This document shows, piece by piece, positions 1 through 8,552 of a stretch of DNA of 64,000 nucleotides; the stretch's first letter is position 1, and each line of letters starts with the position of its first letter. The translations under genes and the position numbers were made by a program. The stretch is taken from contig CAZIIU010000004.1 in NCBI GenBank assembly GCA_964539395.1, forward strand, positions 36,127 through 100,126, given 5' to 3'. Under the pieces are notes generated by a model. That model saw only the letters and a list, made by a program, of their open reading frames with translations, had not been told where the DNA came from and ran no database searches. This DNA comes from M55B112 sp964539395. Its GTDB lineage: Bacteria; Bacteroidota; Bacteroidia; Bacteroidales; GCA-2748055.

Positions 1-1908
1 GATGGTCTCCATGCTCTGTCCTCTCAGCAGACTGGCAAATTGCGGCTTCTCCTCGTCTTCAGCATCCCCTATCTGTACCATCGGACCAAAGCGTCCGATC
101 TTCACGGAAACAGGTTTTCCCGATTCGGGATGCGTTCCCAGGGCCCGTTCACCTTTCGAATTTTCTGATGTTTGCAAGGTTTCATCCACCTTTTTATGAA
201 AGGGAAAATAGAACTTCCCAATCATCTTTTTCCATTCAGTTCTTCCCATGGCAATGGAATCAAACTCCTTCTCCACATCGGCAGTGAAGTTGTAATTCAT
301 GATCTCATCAAAATACTGCACAAGGAAATCTGTCACTACCATTCCTATATCTGTAGGGAACAGTTTCATTTTCTCCTGTCCGTACATCTCACTTCGACGC
401 TTCTCCTTCACCTTACCCTGCTGAAGAATCAGTGTGCTGATTTCTCGCTTTTGTCCTGCACGACTCTCTTTCACGACATATTCCCTGTTCTGGATGGTGG
501 AGATGGTAGGCGCATATGTCGACGGGCGGCCGATCCCCAGCTCTTCGAGCTTTCTTACGAGGCTCGCTTCGGTATACCTTGCCGGCGGGGTTGTATATTT
601 CTGTATCGCCTCAATTATGTTGTTTTCGAGCTGATCGCCATTCTTAAGAGGGGGAAGCAGTTTTCCTGTCTCCTCCTCGTTCTCATCGTCTGTCGATTCG
701 ATATATACTTTCAGAAAACCATCGAAAACCAATACTTCACCTGTTGCTGTAAACTGTTCTGCCGTTGTTGATATATCGATCTTAACTGTTGTCCTTTCTA
801 ACAGAGCATCACTCATCTGTGAGGCGATGGTACGTTTCCAGATCAGTTCATACAGACGCTGCTCCTGGTTGCTGCCTGAGATGGTGCGGTTGTTTATGTA
901 AGTGGGTCTGATCGCTTCATGAGCTTCCTGTGCCCCCTTCGAGCTTGTCGAATATTTCCTTATCTTCAGGTATTTATCACCGAAAGAGCCTTTAATTTCT
1001 TCGGCAGCGGTTGAAATTGCCAGAGCAGAAAGATTTACAGAGTCTGTTCGCATGTAGGTGATTAGTCCCGATTCATACAGGCGTTGTGCTACCGCCATGG
1101 TTTGGGAGACAGAAAACCCCAGCTTTCTGCTTGCCTCCTGTTGCAGGGTAGATGTGGTAAAGGGGGGTGCAGGTGATTTTTTCCCCGGTCGCTTTTCCAC
1201 CGATCCGACCGTGAAGGTGGCCGACCTGCACTTCCCGAGGAAATCCCTTGCAGCTTCGAGTGTATCGAACCGTTTCGACAATTCGGCATTCACCTCTTTG
1301 CCGTTGTCAGGCACTACAAATGTTGCAATTACCCTGAAGTAGACCGTCGGATTAAAAGCAGAGATTTCCCGTTCCCTTTCAACAATGAGCTTCACTGCAA
1401 CACTTTGAACGCGTCCGGCCGATAGCGATGGTTTCACTTTTTTCCACAGCAGGGGAGACAACTCAAATCCTACAAGCCTGTCGAGAACCCTCCTGGCCTG
1501 CTGGGCGTTCACCAGACTCTCATCAATGCTCCTCGGGTTTTCAATGGCATTTCGAATGGCGTTTTCGGTTATTTCATGAAAGACTATGCGTTTAATGCTT
1601 CTCTTATCCAGTTTAAGTACCTCCTGGAGGTGCCATGCGATAGCTTCCCCCTCGCGGTCTTCATCAGAGGCAATCCAGACCGTTTTTGCCCTGCCTGCCA
1701 GTTCCTTTAACTCTTTTACGACTTTTTTCTTATCGGCCGATACAATGTATTCGGGTCTGAAATCATTTTCTATGTCGATTCCCAGGTTCTTTTTTGCCAG
1801 ATCTCTTACATGTCCAAAACTTGATTTTACCGTGTACTCCTTTCCGAGGAACTTCTCAATGGTCCTTGCCTTGGCCGGTGACTCTACAATAACCAGATTC
1901 TCAATCAT
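1..1908 (-). CDS. topA: DNA topoisomerase I (3' end outside window)
   Basis: Type IA topoisomerase, which relaxes negative supercoils through a transient 5'-phosphotyrosine link. My translation of the reverse strand gives 636 residues from ATG at 1908, in frame to base 1, so the C-terminus is cut by the window edge. The Toprim domain is at the N-terminus (start MIENLVIVESPAKAKT), with the acidic metal-binding motif SDEDREGE at about 81-88 (D82, D84, E86). The motif SAGRVQS is near 163-169. The active-site tyrosine is Y285 in ITYMRTDS. Family members usually carry further C-terminal zinc or repeat domains, which would lie beyond base 1. An AGGGAG-like purine stretch precedes the start, and a promoter-like element lies 34-41 bp upstream. 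The gene is divergent from the PBP1A gene. Confidence 0.97.
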   Translation of the reverse strand, partial: MIENLVIVESPAKARTIEKFLGKEYTVKSSFGHVRDLAKKNLGIDIENDFRPEYIVSADKKKVVKELKELAGRAKTVWIASDEDREGEAIAWHLQEVLKLDKRSIKRIVFHEITENAIRNAIENPRSIDESLVNAQQARRVLDRLVGFELSPLLWKKVKPSLSAGRVQSVAVKLIVEREREISAFNPTVYFRVIATFVVPDNGKEVNAELSKRFDTLEAARDFLGKCRSATFTVGSVEKRPGKKSPAPPFTTSTLQQEASRKLGFSVSQTMAVAQRLYESGLITYMRTDSVNLSALAISTAAEEIKGSFGDKYLKIRKYSTSSKGAQEAHEAIRPTYINNRTISGSNQEQRLYELIWKRTIASQMSDALLERTTVKIDISTTAEQFTATGEVLVFDGFLKVYIESTDDENEEETGKLLPPLKNGDQLENNIIEAIQKYTTPPARYTEASLVRKLEELGIGRPSTYAPTISTIQNREYVVKESRAGQKREISTLILQQGKVKEKRRSEMYGQEKMKLFPTDIGMVVTDFLVQYFDEIMNYNFTADVEKEFDSIAMGRTEWKKMIGKFYFPFHKKVDETLQTSENSKGERALGTHPESGKPVSVKIGRFGPMVQIGDAEDEEKPQFASLLRGQSMETI

Positions 1909-1941
1909 AATTTCTCCCTTCAACTTAACTGAATGAAAGCA

Positions 1942-1973
1942 CAAAATTATACCAATTGATTTAGTACTCTCAA
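1942..1973 (-). promoter_or_regulatory. Putative Bacteroidota promoter for topA
   Basis: On the minus strand the -7 element TAATTTTG (complement of 1942-1949) matches TAnnTTTG exactly. A TTG (complement of 1971-1973) lies 21 bp upstream, slightly longer than the usual 19-20 bp. The predicted transcript would start near 1935, leaving a leader of about 27 nt before the topA ATG. Confidence 0.55.
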
Positions 1974-1994
1974 ATTTTTACTATAAATTATTGC

Positions 1995-2002
1995 TATTTT
2001 TG
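1995..2002 (+). promoter_or_regulatory. Putative -7 element for PBP1A gene
   Basis: TATTTTTG matches the Bacteroidota -7 consensus TAnnTTTG and sits 18 bp before the chosen ATG at 2021. A TTG codon at 1991, which would lengthen the reading frame by ten residues, overlaps this region and so would probably lie upstream of the transcript start. I saw no convincing -33 TTG at the usual spacing. Confidence 0.45.
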
Positions 2003-2020
2003 TCTCAAACTATATCCACA

Positions 2021-4366
2021 ATGCTGAAAAAGGTCAGTAAACATACGGTATATCTGCTCATTCTTTGGTCGGTTTACGCATTGGTATTTATTATCTTCGT
2101 CGTACTTTTTCAAATGATCGCGAAAGGAAAGCTCGGGTTTATGCCCACATTCGAGGAACTCGAGAACCCACAAACCAACCTTGCCTCTGAGTTATATACA
2201 GATAACGGAGAACTGCTCGATAAGTTCTTTTTTGAGAACAGAACACTGGTAGATTTTGAAGATCTGTCGCCCTACCTGGTGGATGCGCTCATTGCTACCG
2301 AGGATGTGAGATTCAGGAGACACTCCGGCATCGATCTGCGTGGACTTACCCGTGTTGTTGTGAAATCACTGCTTCTGGGTCAGGACGCTGGCGGTGGAAG
2401 TACTATTTCCCAGCAACTTGCAAAAAACCTTTTCCCCAGAGACACTACGCAGAAAAACACAAAATTGGGCCGGGCCATACACATGGCCATTGTGAAGTTC
2501 AAGGAGTGGAACACTGCTGTAAGGCTTGAAAGAAGCTATACGAAAAATGAGATTATTACCATGTACCTTAACACGGTTCCATTTGGTGGAGAAGCTGTGA
2601 TAGGAATCAAATCAGCTTCGAGAACTTTCTTCGATACCACAACAGATTCATTGAAGCTTGAGGAAGCCGCTATTCTGGTTGGTATGCTTAAAGCACCTAC
2701 CAGGTTCAACCCATACCTGAATCCTGAAAATGCAATGTCAAGACGAAACATCGTTATTGAGCAGATGGCAAAGTATGAATTACTCGACAGGACCGTTGCA
2801 GATTCCGTCAAACAGATACCGGTAACTGCTTTTTATAACGTAGCAGGTCATATGGGAGGAAAGGCCAATCATTTTCGTACTTTTCTCAGGACCAGTTTGA
2901 CTGCAGACAAGCCAGAAAGAGACAACTATTCAGCATCATCAATTGAACAGTTCAGAAGGGATTCAATCCGTTGGGCGAACGACCCTCTTTATGGATGGAT
3001 CTATAAAAACCCCAGACCGGATGGTACCCATTATAATATATATCGCGACGGTTTGCGAATCTATACAACCATTAATATGAAGATGCAGGAATATGCGGAA
3101 GAGGCAATGACGGAGCATCTGAAAGAATACCTGCAGCCTGCATTTTTTGCCGAGAAGAGGGGACGTTCCAACGCTCCCTTCGAGGAACTCACCAGGGAGC
3201 AGATAGAAAGCACGATGAATAGGACTATCGAACAGTCGGAACGTTACAAGATTTTACGAAGCAGGGGGATGCCTGAAGACTCCATCATGATGATCTTCAG
3301 GAAACCGGTTGAAACTTCCGTTTTTACATGGCGAGGTCTTACAGATACAGTGATGAGTCCCTATGATTCAATCCGCTACCTTAAACATATTCTCAGATCG
3401 GGTTTCTTGGCCATGGAGTCCCGTTCCGGACAGGTAAAAGCGTATGTTGGCGGACATAATTACCGGTATTTTCAGTACGATCATGTTACACAGAGCAGGC
3501 GACAGGTCGGTTCAACCGTAAAACCATTTCTTTACCTTTTAGCCATGCTTGAGGGGGTCTCCCCCTGCAAGCAGATTCCCCTGGTTGAGGTATCATTCCC
3601 GGTCGGGGACTCTGAATATACTCCAAGGGCCCCGGAACCGAACCTGAATGCCGGAAAGTATGTAACACTGAAGTGGGGCCTTGCTAACTCCCATAACTGG
3701 GTCTCTGCCTGGCTGTTCAAACACTTTCATGCGGAAAATGTGATCCAGCTGATGCGAAAAATGGGTATCACCTCCCACATCGACCCGGTTCCTGCAATGG
3801 TTTACGGTCCTTCGGACATTTCGCTTGAAGAGATGGTTGGGGCATTCAACACCTTTGGCAACCAGGGTATTTATGTTTCCCCTGTCTACGTTACCAGGAT
3901 CGAAGATAAATATGGCAATACCATTTCCACGTTTCAGGCCACGGAAAATGAGGTAATCAGTGAAAAGACGGCCTACCTGATGATCACATTGCTGAAGGAT
4001 GTCGTGGACCGTGGTACAGCCATCCGCCTTCGCTACCTGTATCAATTTACCGGGGAGATCGCAGCAAAAACAGGGACCACACAAAACCAGAGCGACGGCT
4101 GGTTCATGGGAATCACCCCACAACTGTCGGCCGGTGTATGGGTAGGCGGTGAAGACAGGGCGGTTCATTTCGATAATCTCGGTATGGGTGCCGGCGGAAA
4201 TATGGCCCTGCCAATCTGGGCGAAATTCTTTGAGAAGGTGTATGCAGATTCTACGCTTGGAATAACCCAGGAGGCGATGTTTGACAAGCCCCCCGGATTT
4301 TATGTGGACCTGGATTGTCAGGATGTTTCCGACAGGCCCTCTTCGACCGATTATATCGATTTTTAA
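2021..4366 (+). CDS. mrcA: Penicillin-binding protein 1A (bifunctional transglycosylase/transpeptidase)
   Basis: Class A penicillin-binding protein that polymerises and cross-links peptidoglycan on the periplasmic face of the inner membrane. From ATG 2021 it has 781 residues. One N-terminal membrane anchor is followed by a GT51 transglycosylase domain with ATEDVRFRRHSGID and GGGSTISQQLAKNLF. The transpeptidase domain carries the three penicillin-binding motifs in order: SxxK in GSTVKPFLYL, SxN as SHN in ANSHNWVSA, and KTG in AAKTGTTQNQSDGW. Length and order are typical of the family. The start at 2021 is preferred to a TTG at 1991, which lies in the promoter. Its stop codon directly abuts the stop of the convergent ABC gene with no spacer. 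Confidence 0.96.
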   Translation: MLKKVSKHTVYLLILWSVYALVFIIFVVLFQMIAKGKLGFMPTFEELENPQTNLASELYTDNGELLDKFFFENRTLVDFEDLSPYLVDALIATEDVRFRRHSGIDLRGLTRVVVKSLLLGQDAGGGSTISQQLAKNLFPRDTTQKNTKLGRAIHMAIVKFKEWNTAVRLERSYTKNEIITMYLNTVPFGGEAVIGIKSASRTFFDTTTDSLKLEEAAILVGMLKAPTRFNPYLNPENAMSRRNIVIEQMAKYELLDRTVADSVKQIPVTAFYNVAGHMGGKANHFRTFLRTSLTADKPERDNYSASSIEQFRRDSIRWANDPLYGWIYKNPRPDGTHYNIYRDGLRIYTTINMKMQEYAEEAMTEHLKEYLQPAFFAEKRGRSNAPFEELTREQIESTMNRTIEQSERYKILRSRGMPEDSIMMIFRKPVETSVFTWRGLTDTVMSPYDSIRYLKHILRSGFLAMESRSGQVKAYVGGHNYRYFQYDHVTQSRRQVGSTVKPFLYLLAMLEGVSPCKQIPLVEVSFPVGDSEYTPRAPEPNLNAGKYVTLKWGLANSHNWVSAWLFKHFHAENVIQLMRKMGITSHIDPVPAMVYGPSDISLEEMVGAFNTFGNQGIYVSPVYVTRIEDKYGNTISTFQATENEVISEKTAYLMITLLKDVVDRGTAIRLRYLYQFTGEIAAKTGTTQNQSDGWFMGITPQLSAGVWVGGEDRAVHFDNLGMGAGGNMALPIWAKFFEKVYADSTLGITQEAMFDKPPGFYVDLDCQDVSDRPSSTDYIDF

Positions 4367-6043
4367 TTATACCGGGATGGAGTCAATCAGTTTTCGTGTG
4401 TAGGCCCGTGAGGGCTGCAGGTAGATCTGTTCTGCAGTTCCAGATTCAATGATCCTGCCTTCCGACATGACCATGACCCGGTCCGACATGTATTTTACCA
4501 CGGTGAGATCATGGGATATGAAGATATAGGTGAGGTTATACTCCTTTTTAAGATCGTTCAGCAGGTTAAGTATCTGTGCCTGTATACTCACATCAAGTGC
4601 AGAGACACTCTCATCAAGAACCATGAATTCAGGCCTGCAGGCCAGGGCCCGGGCGATACCGATACGCTGGCGCTGTCCGCCCGAAAACTGGTGCGGGTAG
4701 AGGTTATAAGCACCGGCCGGGAGTCCAACCTGCTCCAGCAGCTTGTGAACAGCTGCTTCTGCCTGCTTCCTGTTTGTGACCAGATGATGAACAAACATCG
4801 GTTCTGAAATCATATTTCCAACAGTCTTCCCGGGATTCAGCGATGAATATGGATCCTGGAAAACAATTTGTATTCTCCTGCGGAGTTTTCGCAATTCGTT
4901 TGGCTTCAGGCGATCCAGAGCTGTTCCCCTGTAGAATACAGAGCCGCTGTCGGACCGGACAAGTTGGAGTATCGTTCTGCCCAGTGTGGTTTTTCCACAA
5001 CCCGACTCACCTACCAGTCCGAGCGTCTCACCTTCATAGACATTGGAGGAAACGGAGTCGACCGCGGTGACAGACCTGTTCTGGTTTTTAAAGTGCACAT
5101 GCAGATTATCTATCTGAAGCAGAACCTCTTCATTTTTAAGAGAATGATAAGTACTACTGGAAGGATGAATGTAACCCGGTCTCAGATGCATATCGGCCGT
5201 TTTCGATCGGTCCTTATCCATGAAATCACTTATGGTTGGAAGTCGCAGCGGCCGTTCATGAAGTTTGGGTCTGCAGGCAAGCAAACCTTTCGCATAGGGC
5301 GTTGAAGGATTTTCCAGGATCTTTTTCGTTTTTCCTTGTTCAAGGATCTCTCCCTGGTACATTACTGCCATGTTATCGGCAACCTGTTTCAGCACAAGGA
5401 GGTCATGCGTGATGAAAAGGACTCCCAGGTTGTACCTGTCCTTCAGATCATTTAACAATCTGAGGATACCACTTTGAACAGTCACATCCAGCGCAGTGGT
5501 GGGTTCGTCGGCAATCAGAAGAGCGGGTGATGTGGCCAGTGCCATGGCAATCATGACCCGTTGCCTCTGTCCACCCGATAGTTCGTGGGGCCATGCATCA
5601 AAGATACTTTTTGGTTGGGGAAGCTGTACATCATCGAAAAGTTGCAGGATCTTCTCTTTCACTTTCTTTTTGGATGACTGAACTTTCAGTAACGGTTCCA
5701 TGGCCTGTCTGCCACATTTCATGGTTGGGTTCAGGCAGGTCATCGGCTCCTGGAAAATCATGGAGATCCTGTTTCCGCGAATGCGGTTTAATGCTTTCAG
5801 GGGAACTTTCAGCAGGTCGACCTGTCCGGCATTATCCTGAAAAATAATACTTCCTTTGGGTGAACTGACCCCTTTTGGTAAAAGTCTTAGTATGGAAAGT
5901 GCCGTTAGTGTTTTTCCGGATCCTGATTCACCAACCAGACCGGTAACGGATTTCCTGAAAATATCCAAAGATATATGATTAACCAGGGTTGTGTTCCCGG
6001 ATATGATCTCCAGGTGGTTGATTTTCAATACAGGTTCCGGCAT
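4367..6043 (-). CDS. ABC transporter, two fused ATPase domains (peptide/nickel importer type, DppD-DppF/YejF-like)
   Basis: A 558-residue cytoplasmic protein made of two complete ABC ATPase units, as in YejF or a fused DppD-DppF. The first half has Walker A GESGSGKT, signature LSGGQRQR and Walker B LLIADEPTTALD. The second has Walker A GESGCGKTT, signature FSGGQRQRIGIARALA and FMVLDESVSALD. Both carry the C-terminal peptide-transporter style extension. It should energise uptake of oligopeptides or similar solutes, but no permease or binding-protein gene is nearby, so the substrate is unknown and the partners must be encoded elsewhere. It ends flush against the PBP1A stop codon. One base separates its start from the downstream end of the preceding hypothetical gene, so it is likely read with radA and that gene. 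Confidence 0.92.
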   Translation of the reverse strand: MPEPVLKINHLEIISGNTTLVNHISLDIFRKSVTGLVGESGSGKTLTALSILRLLPKGVSSPKGSIIFQDNAGQVDLLKVPLKALNRIRGNRISMIFQEPMTCLNPTMKCGRQAMEPLLKVQSSKKKVKEKILQLFDDVQLPQPKSIFDAWPHELSGGQRQRVMIAMALATSPALLIADEPTTALDVTVQSGILRLLNDLKDRYNLGVLFITHDLLVLKQVADNMAVMYQGEILEQGKTKKILENPSTPYAKGLLACRPKLHERPLRLPTISDFMDKDRSKTADMHLRPGYIHPSSSTYHSLKNEEVLLQIDNLHVHFKNQNRSVTAVDSVSSNVYEGETLGLVGESGCGKTTLGRTILQLVRSDSGSVFYRGTALDRLKPNELRKLRRRIQIVFQDPYSSLNPGKTVGNMISEPMFVHHLVTNRKQAEAAVHKLLEQVGLPAGAYNLYPHQFSGGQRQRIGIARALACRPEFMVLDESVSALDVSIQAQILNLLNDLKKEYNLTYIFISHDLTVVKYMSDRVMVMSEGRIIESGTAEQIYLQPSRAYTRKLIDSIPV

Positions 6044-6044
6044 G

Positions 6045-6521
6045 CTATCTCTTCTTTCTGAAAACTACGACTTTATTTCCGCAAAGTTCAACGGACCACT
6101 CGGGATGCAGGATCTGTTGAGCCTTCCTGTAGTAGAGCATGGATCGCTTACTGGTTTCCTCATCGTCATTATAATCTTTGAATTCCCCGCTGAACTCGTA
6201 ACTTGAAGAATAGGCATGATTCAGGTGATATATTCTTATGATTTCAATCACAGTAGATATGACCCTGTACACCTCTCCGCGGTTCGTTTCACTGTATTCA
6301 TCTTCGAATTCCTCGTTTAATACGCTGAAGTTGATGATGTTCCCCAGGTAATTGTCTCTTTTTTTTGCGAAGAGTACTTCGTACATCAAACCGCTTCCAC
6401 TGGTAAAATAGTAAGATGATCCGGAAATGATTTCAGGGGATTCTATTTTGTAGGGTGGTACTGTCGGCACATAATCTTCCCGAATAAGTGGCGGATATTC
6501 GATGGGGTCCTGTTCAGTCAT
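6045..6521 (-). CDS. Conserved-looking hypothetical protein, translationally coupled to radA
   Basis: A 158-residue soluble protein that I do not recognise. It has no signal peptide or membrane segment. The N-terminus is proline-rich (PPLIREDYVPTVPPY). The middle is acidic and aromatic, and a basic tail ends in FRKKR. The pattern of alternating hydrophobic strands and one helix (VYRVISTVIEIIRIYH) suggests a small alpha/beta fold. Its ATG overlaps the radA stop in a TAATG arrangement, implying coupled translation with radA, and it is followed one base later by the ABC gene. The tight coupling suggests a role near RadA or simple operon economy; no function is assigned. Confidence 0.75.
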   Translation of the reverse strand: MTEQDPIEYPPLIREDYVPTVPPYKIESPEIISGSSYYFTSGSGLMYEVLFAKKRDNYLGNIINFSVLNEEFEDEYSETNRGEVYRVISTVIEIIRIYHLNHAYSSSYEFSGEFKDYNDDEETSKRSMLYYRKAQQILHPEWSVELCGNKVVVFRKKR

Positions 6522-7879
6522 TATCCGAATAGTTGTTTTGGCAGTTCCTGTACTTTGGCCAGTCTTATTGTTTTTATTTTAAACCTGTCGTTGTTGATGG
6601 CACTGTCATTAAACGCGGAAATAAAGATCTTTTTGAAACCAAGTTTTTGTGCTTCGAAGATCCGTTGTTCCATCCTTCCTGCCGGTCTGATTTCACCTGA
6701 GAGTCCGACTTCACCGGCAAAACAGATGTTTTTTTCCAGGGCCAGATCGACTGATGAACTAAGTACGGCACTTACAATGGACAGGTCGGTGGCAGGGTCA
6801 TCTACCCTCAGTCCGCCTGCAATATTGATGAAAACATCCTTTCCTGAAAGGTTGAATCCTGCCCTTTTTTCCAGTACAGCGAGTAACATGTTTAGTCGCC
6901 TGATATCGAAGCCGTTGGATGTGCGCTGCGGTGTTCCGTATGCTGCGGTGCTCACAAGTGCCTGGGCCTCTATCATCAGCGGTCTTACTCCTTCGATATT
7001 TGCTGCAACCGCAGAACCACTCAGGTCATCTGTGTGTTGGTTGAGCAGGATCTCGGAAGGGTTTTCAATTTCGGCCAGTCCATCGTTCCGCATCTCGAAA
7101 ACCCCCAGCTCAGAGGTGGATCCAAACCTGTTCTTGCTTGCCCGGAGGATCCTGTAGATATGGTGCGAATCTCCTTCGAACTGCAGGACGGTATCGACGA
7201 TATGCTCCAGAATCTTTGGTCCGGCGAGACTTCCTTCTTTGGTGATGTGTCCGATCAGTATCACCGGAATAGCGGTTTGTTTGGCAACCCTGAGCAGTTG
7301 GGCGGCACATTCCCTTACCTGTGATATGCTGCCCGGTGCTGATTCGACCTCTTCTGAATGGAGTGTTTGTATTGAATCGACGATGACCAGTGCCGGGTTG
7401 ACCTGTTTGATATGAAGGATGATGGTCTGCAGGGTTGTTTCCGAAAGCACCAATGTTTTTTCGCTGAGGTTCCCCATTCGTTCTGCCCGCATTTTTATCT
7501 GCTGCGGGCTCTCCTCGCCGGAGACATATAGAACGGACCCGTTGAATTTCAGGGCGATCTGCAATGCCAGTGTGGATTTACCGATTCCGGGCTCTCCCCC
7601 GATCAGAACCACTGATCCGGGTACGATTCCGCCGCCGAGCACCCTGTTGAATTCGTTGTTCATGGTATCGAACCGTTCCAGATGGTCGGAATGGATCTCT
7701 GTGATCTTTTCGGGGACTGCCCGGTGTCCTGGATCAGATTCGTAACGGCGGGAGGACGACTTGTGGATCACCTGTTCCGCGTAAGTGTTCCATTCACCGC
7801 AGCTGTTGCATCTGCCGATCCACTTGGGTGATTCGGCGCCACAGCTCTGACAGACAAATACACTTTTAGTTTTGGCCAT
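6521..7879 (-). CDS. radA: DNA repair protein RadA (Sms)
   Basis: RecA-related ATPase that promotes branch migration during recombination and repair. The 452 residues contain the N-terminal four-cysteine zinc finger (CQSCG ... CNSCGEW), a Walker A GGEPGIGKST, the RadA-specific KNRFG motif (SKNRFGSTSELG) and a C-terminal Lon-protease-like domain (around DLSIVSAVLSSSVDL). Length and domain order are those of normal bacterial RadA. It is the first gene of a leftward unit with the 158-residue hypothetical protein and the ABC protein. A near-consensus TACCTTTA lies about 21 bp upstream. Confidence 0.97.
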   Translation of the reverse strand: MAKTKSVFVCQSCGAESPKWIGRCNSCGEWNTYAEQVIHKSSSRRYESDPGHRAVPEKITEIHSDHLERFDTMNNEFNRVLGGGIVPGSVVLIGGEPGIGKSTLALQIALKFNGSVLYVSGEESPQQIKMRAERMGNLSEKTLVLSETTLQTIILHIKQVNPALVIVDSIQTLHSEEVESAPGSISQVRECAAQLLRVAKQTAIPVILIGHITKEGSLAGPKILEHIVDTVLQFEGDSHHIYRILRASKNRFGSTSELGVFEMRNDGLAEIENPSEILLNQHTDDLSGSAVAANIEGVRPLMIEAQALVSTAAYGTPQRTSNGFDIRRLNMLLAVLEKRAGFNLSGKDVFINIAGGLRVDDPATDLSIVSAVLSSSVDLALEKNICFAGEVGLSGEIRPAGRMEQRIFEAQKLGFKKIFISAFNDSAINNDRFKIKTIRLAKVQELPKQLFG

Positions 7880-7899
7880 AATTGAATCATAGTGCAGTG

Positions 7900-7907
7900 T
7901 AAAGGTA
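7900..7907 (-). promoter_or_regulatory. Possible -7 element for radA
   Basis: On the minus strand TACCTTTA matches seven of eight positions of a TAnnTTTG-type element, 21 bp upstream of the radA ATG. No TTG is visible at the expected -33 distance, so this is weak. Confidence 0.3.
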
Positions 7908-7940
7908 GCAATAAGAGGGAGAAAGGATTAAGTTTTATGT

Positions 7941-8098
7941 ATGATTTTTGTTGAGGAAAGCCTGATGGAATACCGGAAAGGCAGGCAGGAAGTCCGTGGT
8001 AAGCACTAAAAATGATCTTTGCTGAGCCAGCGAGAACGAATTACCGGGAAGGCATATTGTGGCCGGTGGTCAGCTCTTATTGATGAATTTTGTTGAGG
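7941..8098. repeat. Imperfect 71-bp tandem repeat reaching into the rfaE2 3' end
   Basis: Three related 16-mers occur at exact 71-bp spacing: ATGATTTTTGTTGAGG (7941), ATGATCTTTGCTGAGC (8012) and ATGAATTTTGTTGAGG (8083). The first two units also share TACCGG.AAGGCA and GTGGT.AGC.CT blocks with a one-base shift. The third copy is the coding sequence for the last residues of RfaE2 (YSSTKFI on the minus strand). The arrangement looks like old duplication and decay of the gene's 3' end. It occupies most of the 190-bp gap between rfaE2 and radA. Confidence 0.7.
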
Positions 8099-8552
8099 AG
8101 TATCCTTCAAGAAAGGGTATAGTTACTGTTTTTCCACCTTTCTTATTTACAAAGTCTGAGCCCACGATCTGATCGGGATGGTAGTCGCCCCCCTTTACCA
8201 GCACGTCCGGACCGACCTCACGGATCAGGTTGAAGGGAGTCTCCTCAGAAAAGAGAACTACAAAGTCGACCCACTCAAGAGAGGCCAGCATGACTGCCCG
8301 GGAATGTTCATCCATAACCGGCCTGCTTTCTCCCTTCAGCTTTTTTACTGAAGCATCGGAATTCAATCCGACGACCAGCAGGTCACCCAACTCTTTTGCG
8401 GCGCTAAGAAGGTGAACATGTCCCGGATGAAGAATGTCGAAACAGCCGTTGGTAAAGATAATCTTTTTACCATACTGAATATGCTGTCCCAGGAGCTCCG
8501 GCAGTAATTTCCTGTCGACAATTTTACGCTCTATCTTCGTGAAGGTGCTCAA
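8070..8552 (-). CDS. rfaE2: D-glycero-beta-D-manno-heptose 1-phosphate adenylyltransferase
   Basis: Cytidylyltransferase-like nucleotidyltransferase (160 residues) that makes ADP-heptose from heptose 1-phosphate for the lipopolysaccharide core. It matches the C-terminal half of bifunctional HldE, here a separate protein as is common in Bacteroidota. The nucleotidyltransferase signature TNGCFDILHPGHVHLL holds the HxGH motif (HPGH). Further on are GLNSDASVKKLKG and the family motif VLVKGGDY. The start overlaps the upstream YbhN-like gene by 29 bp, so the two are cotranscribed. Its last codons form the third unit of the 71-bp repeat. Confidence 0.95.
   Translation of the reverse strand: MSTFTKIERKIVDRKLLPELLGQHIQYGKKIIFTNGCFDILHPGHVHLLSAAKELGDLLVVGLNSDASVKKLKGESRPVMDEHSRAVMLASLEWVDFVVLFSEETPFNLIREVGPDVLVKGGDYHPDQIVGSDFVNKKGGKTVTIPFLEGYSSTKFINKS

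Noticed and set aside
172..771. Rightward 199-residue open frame in the topA region
   Set aside because: It runs antisense to topA, which shows clear Toprim and active-site motifs on the other strand. The product has no recognisable domain.
3593..4168. Leftward 191-residue open frame
   Set aside because: It is antisense to the penicillin-binding domain of PBP1A, with no family resemblance.
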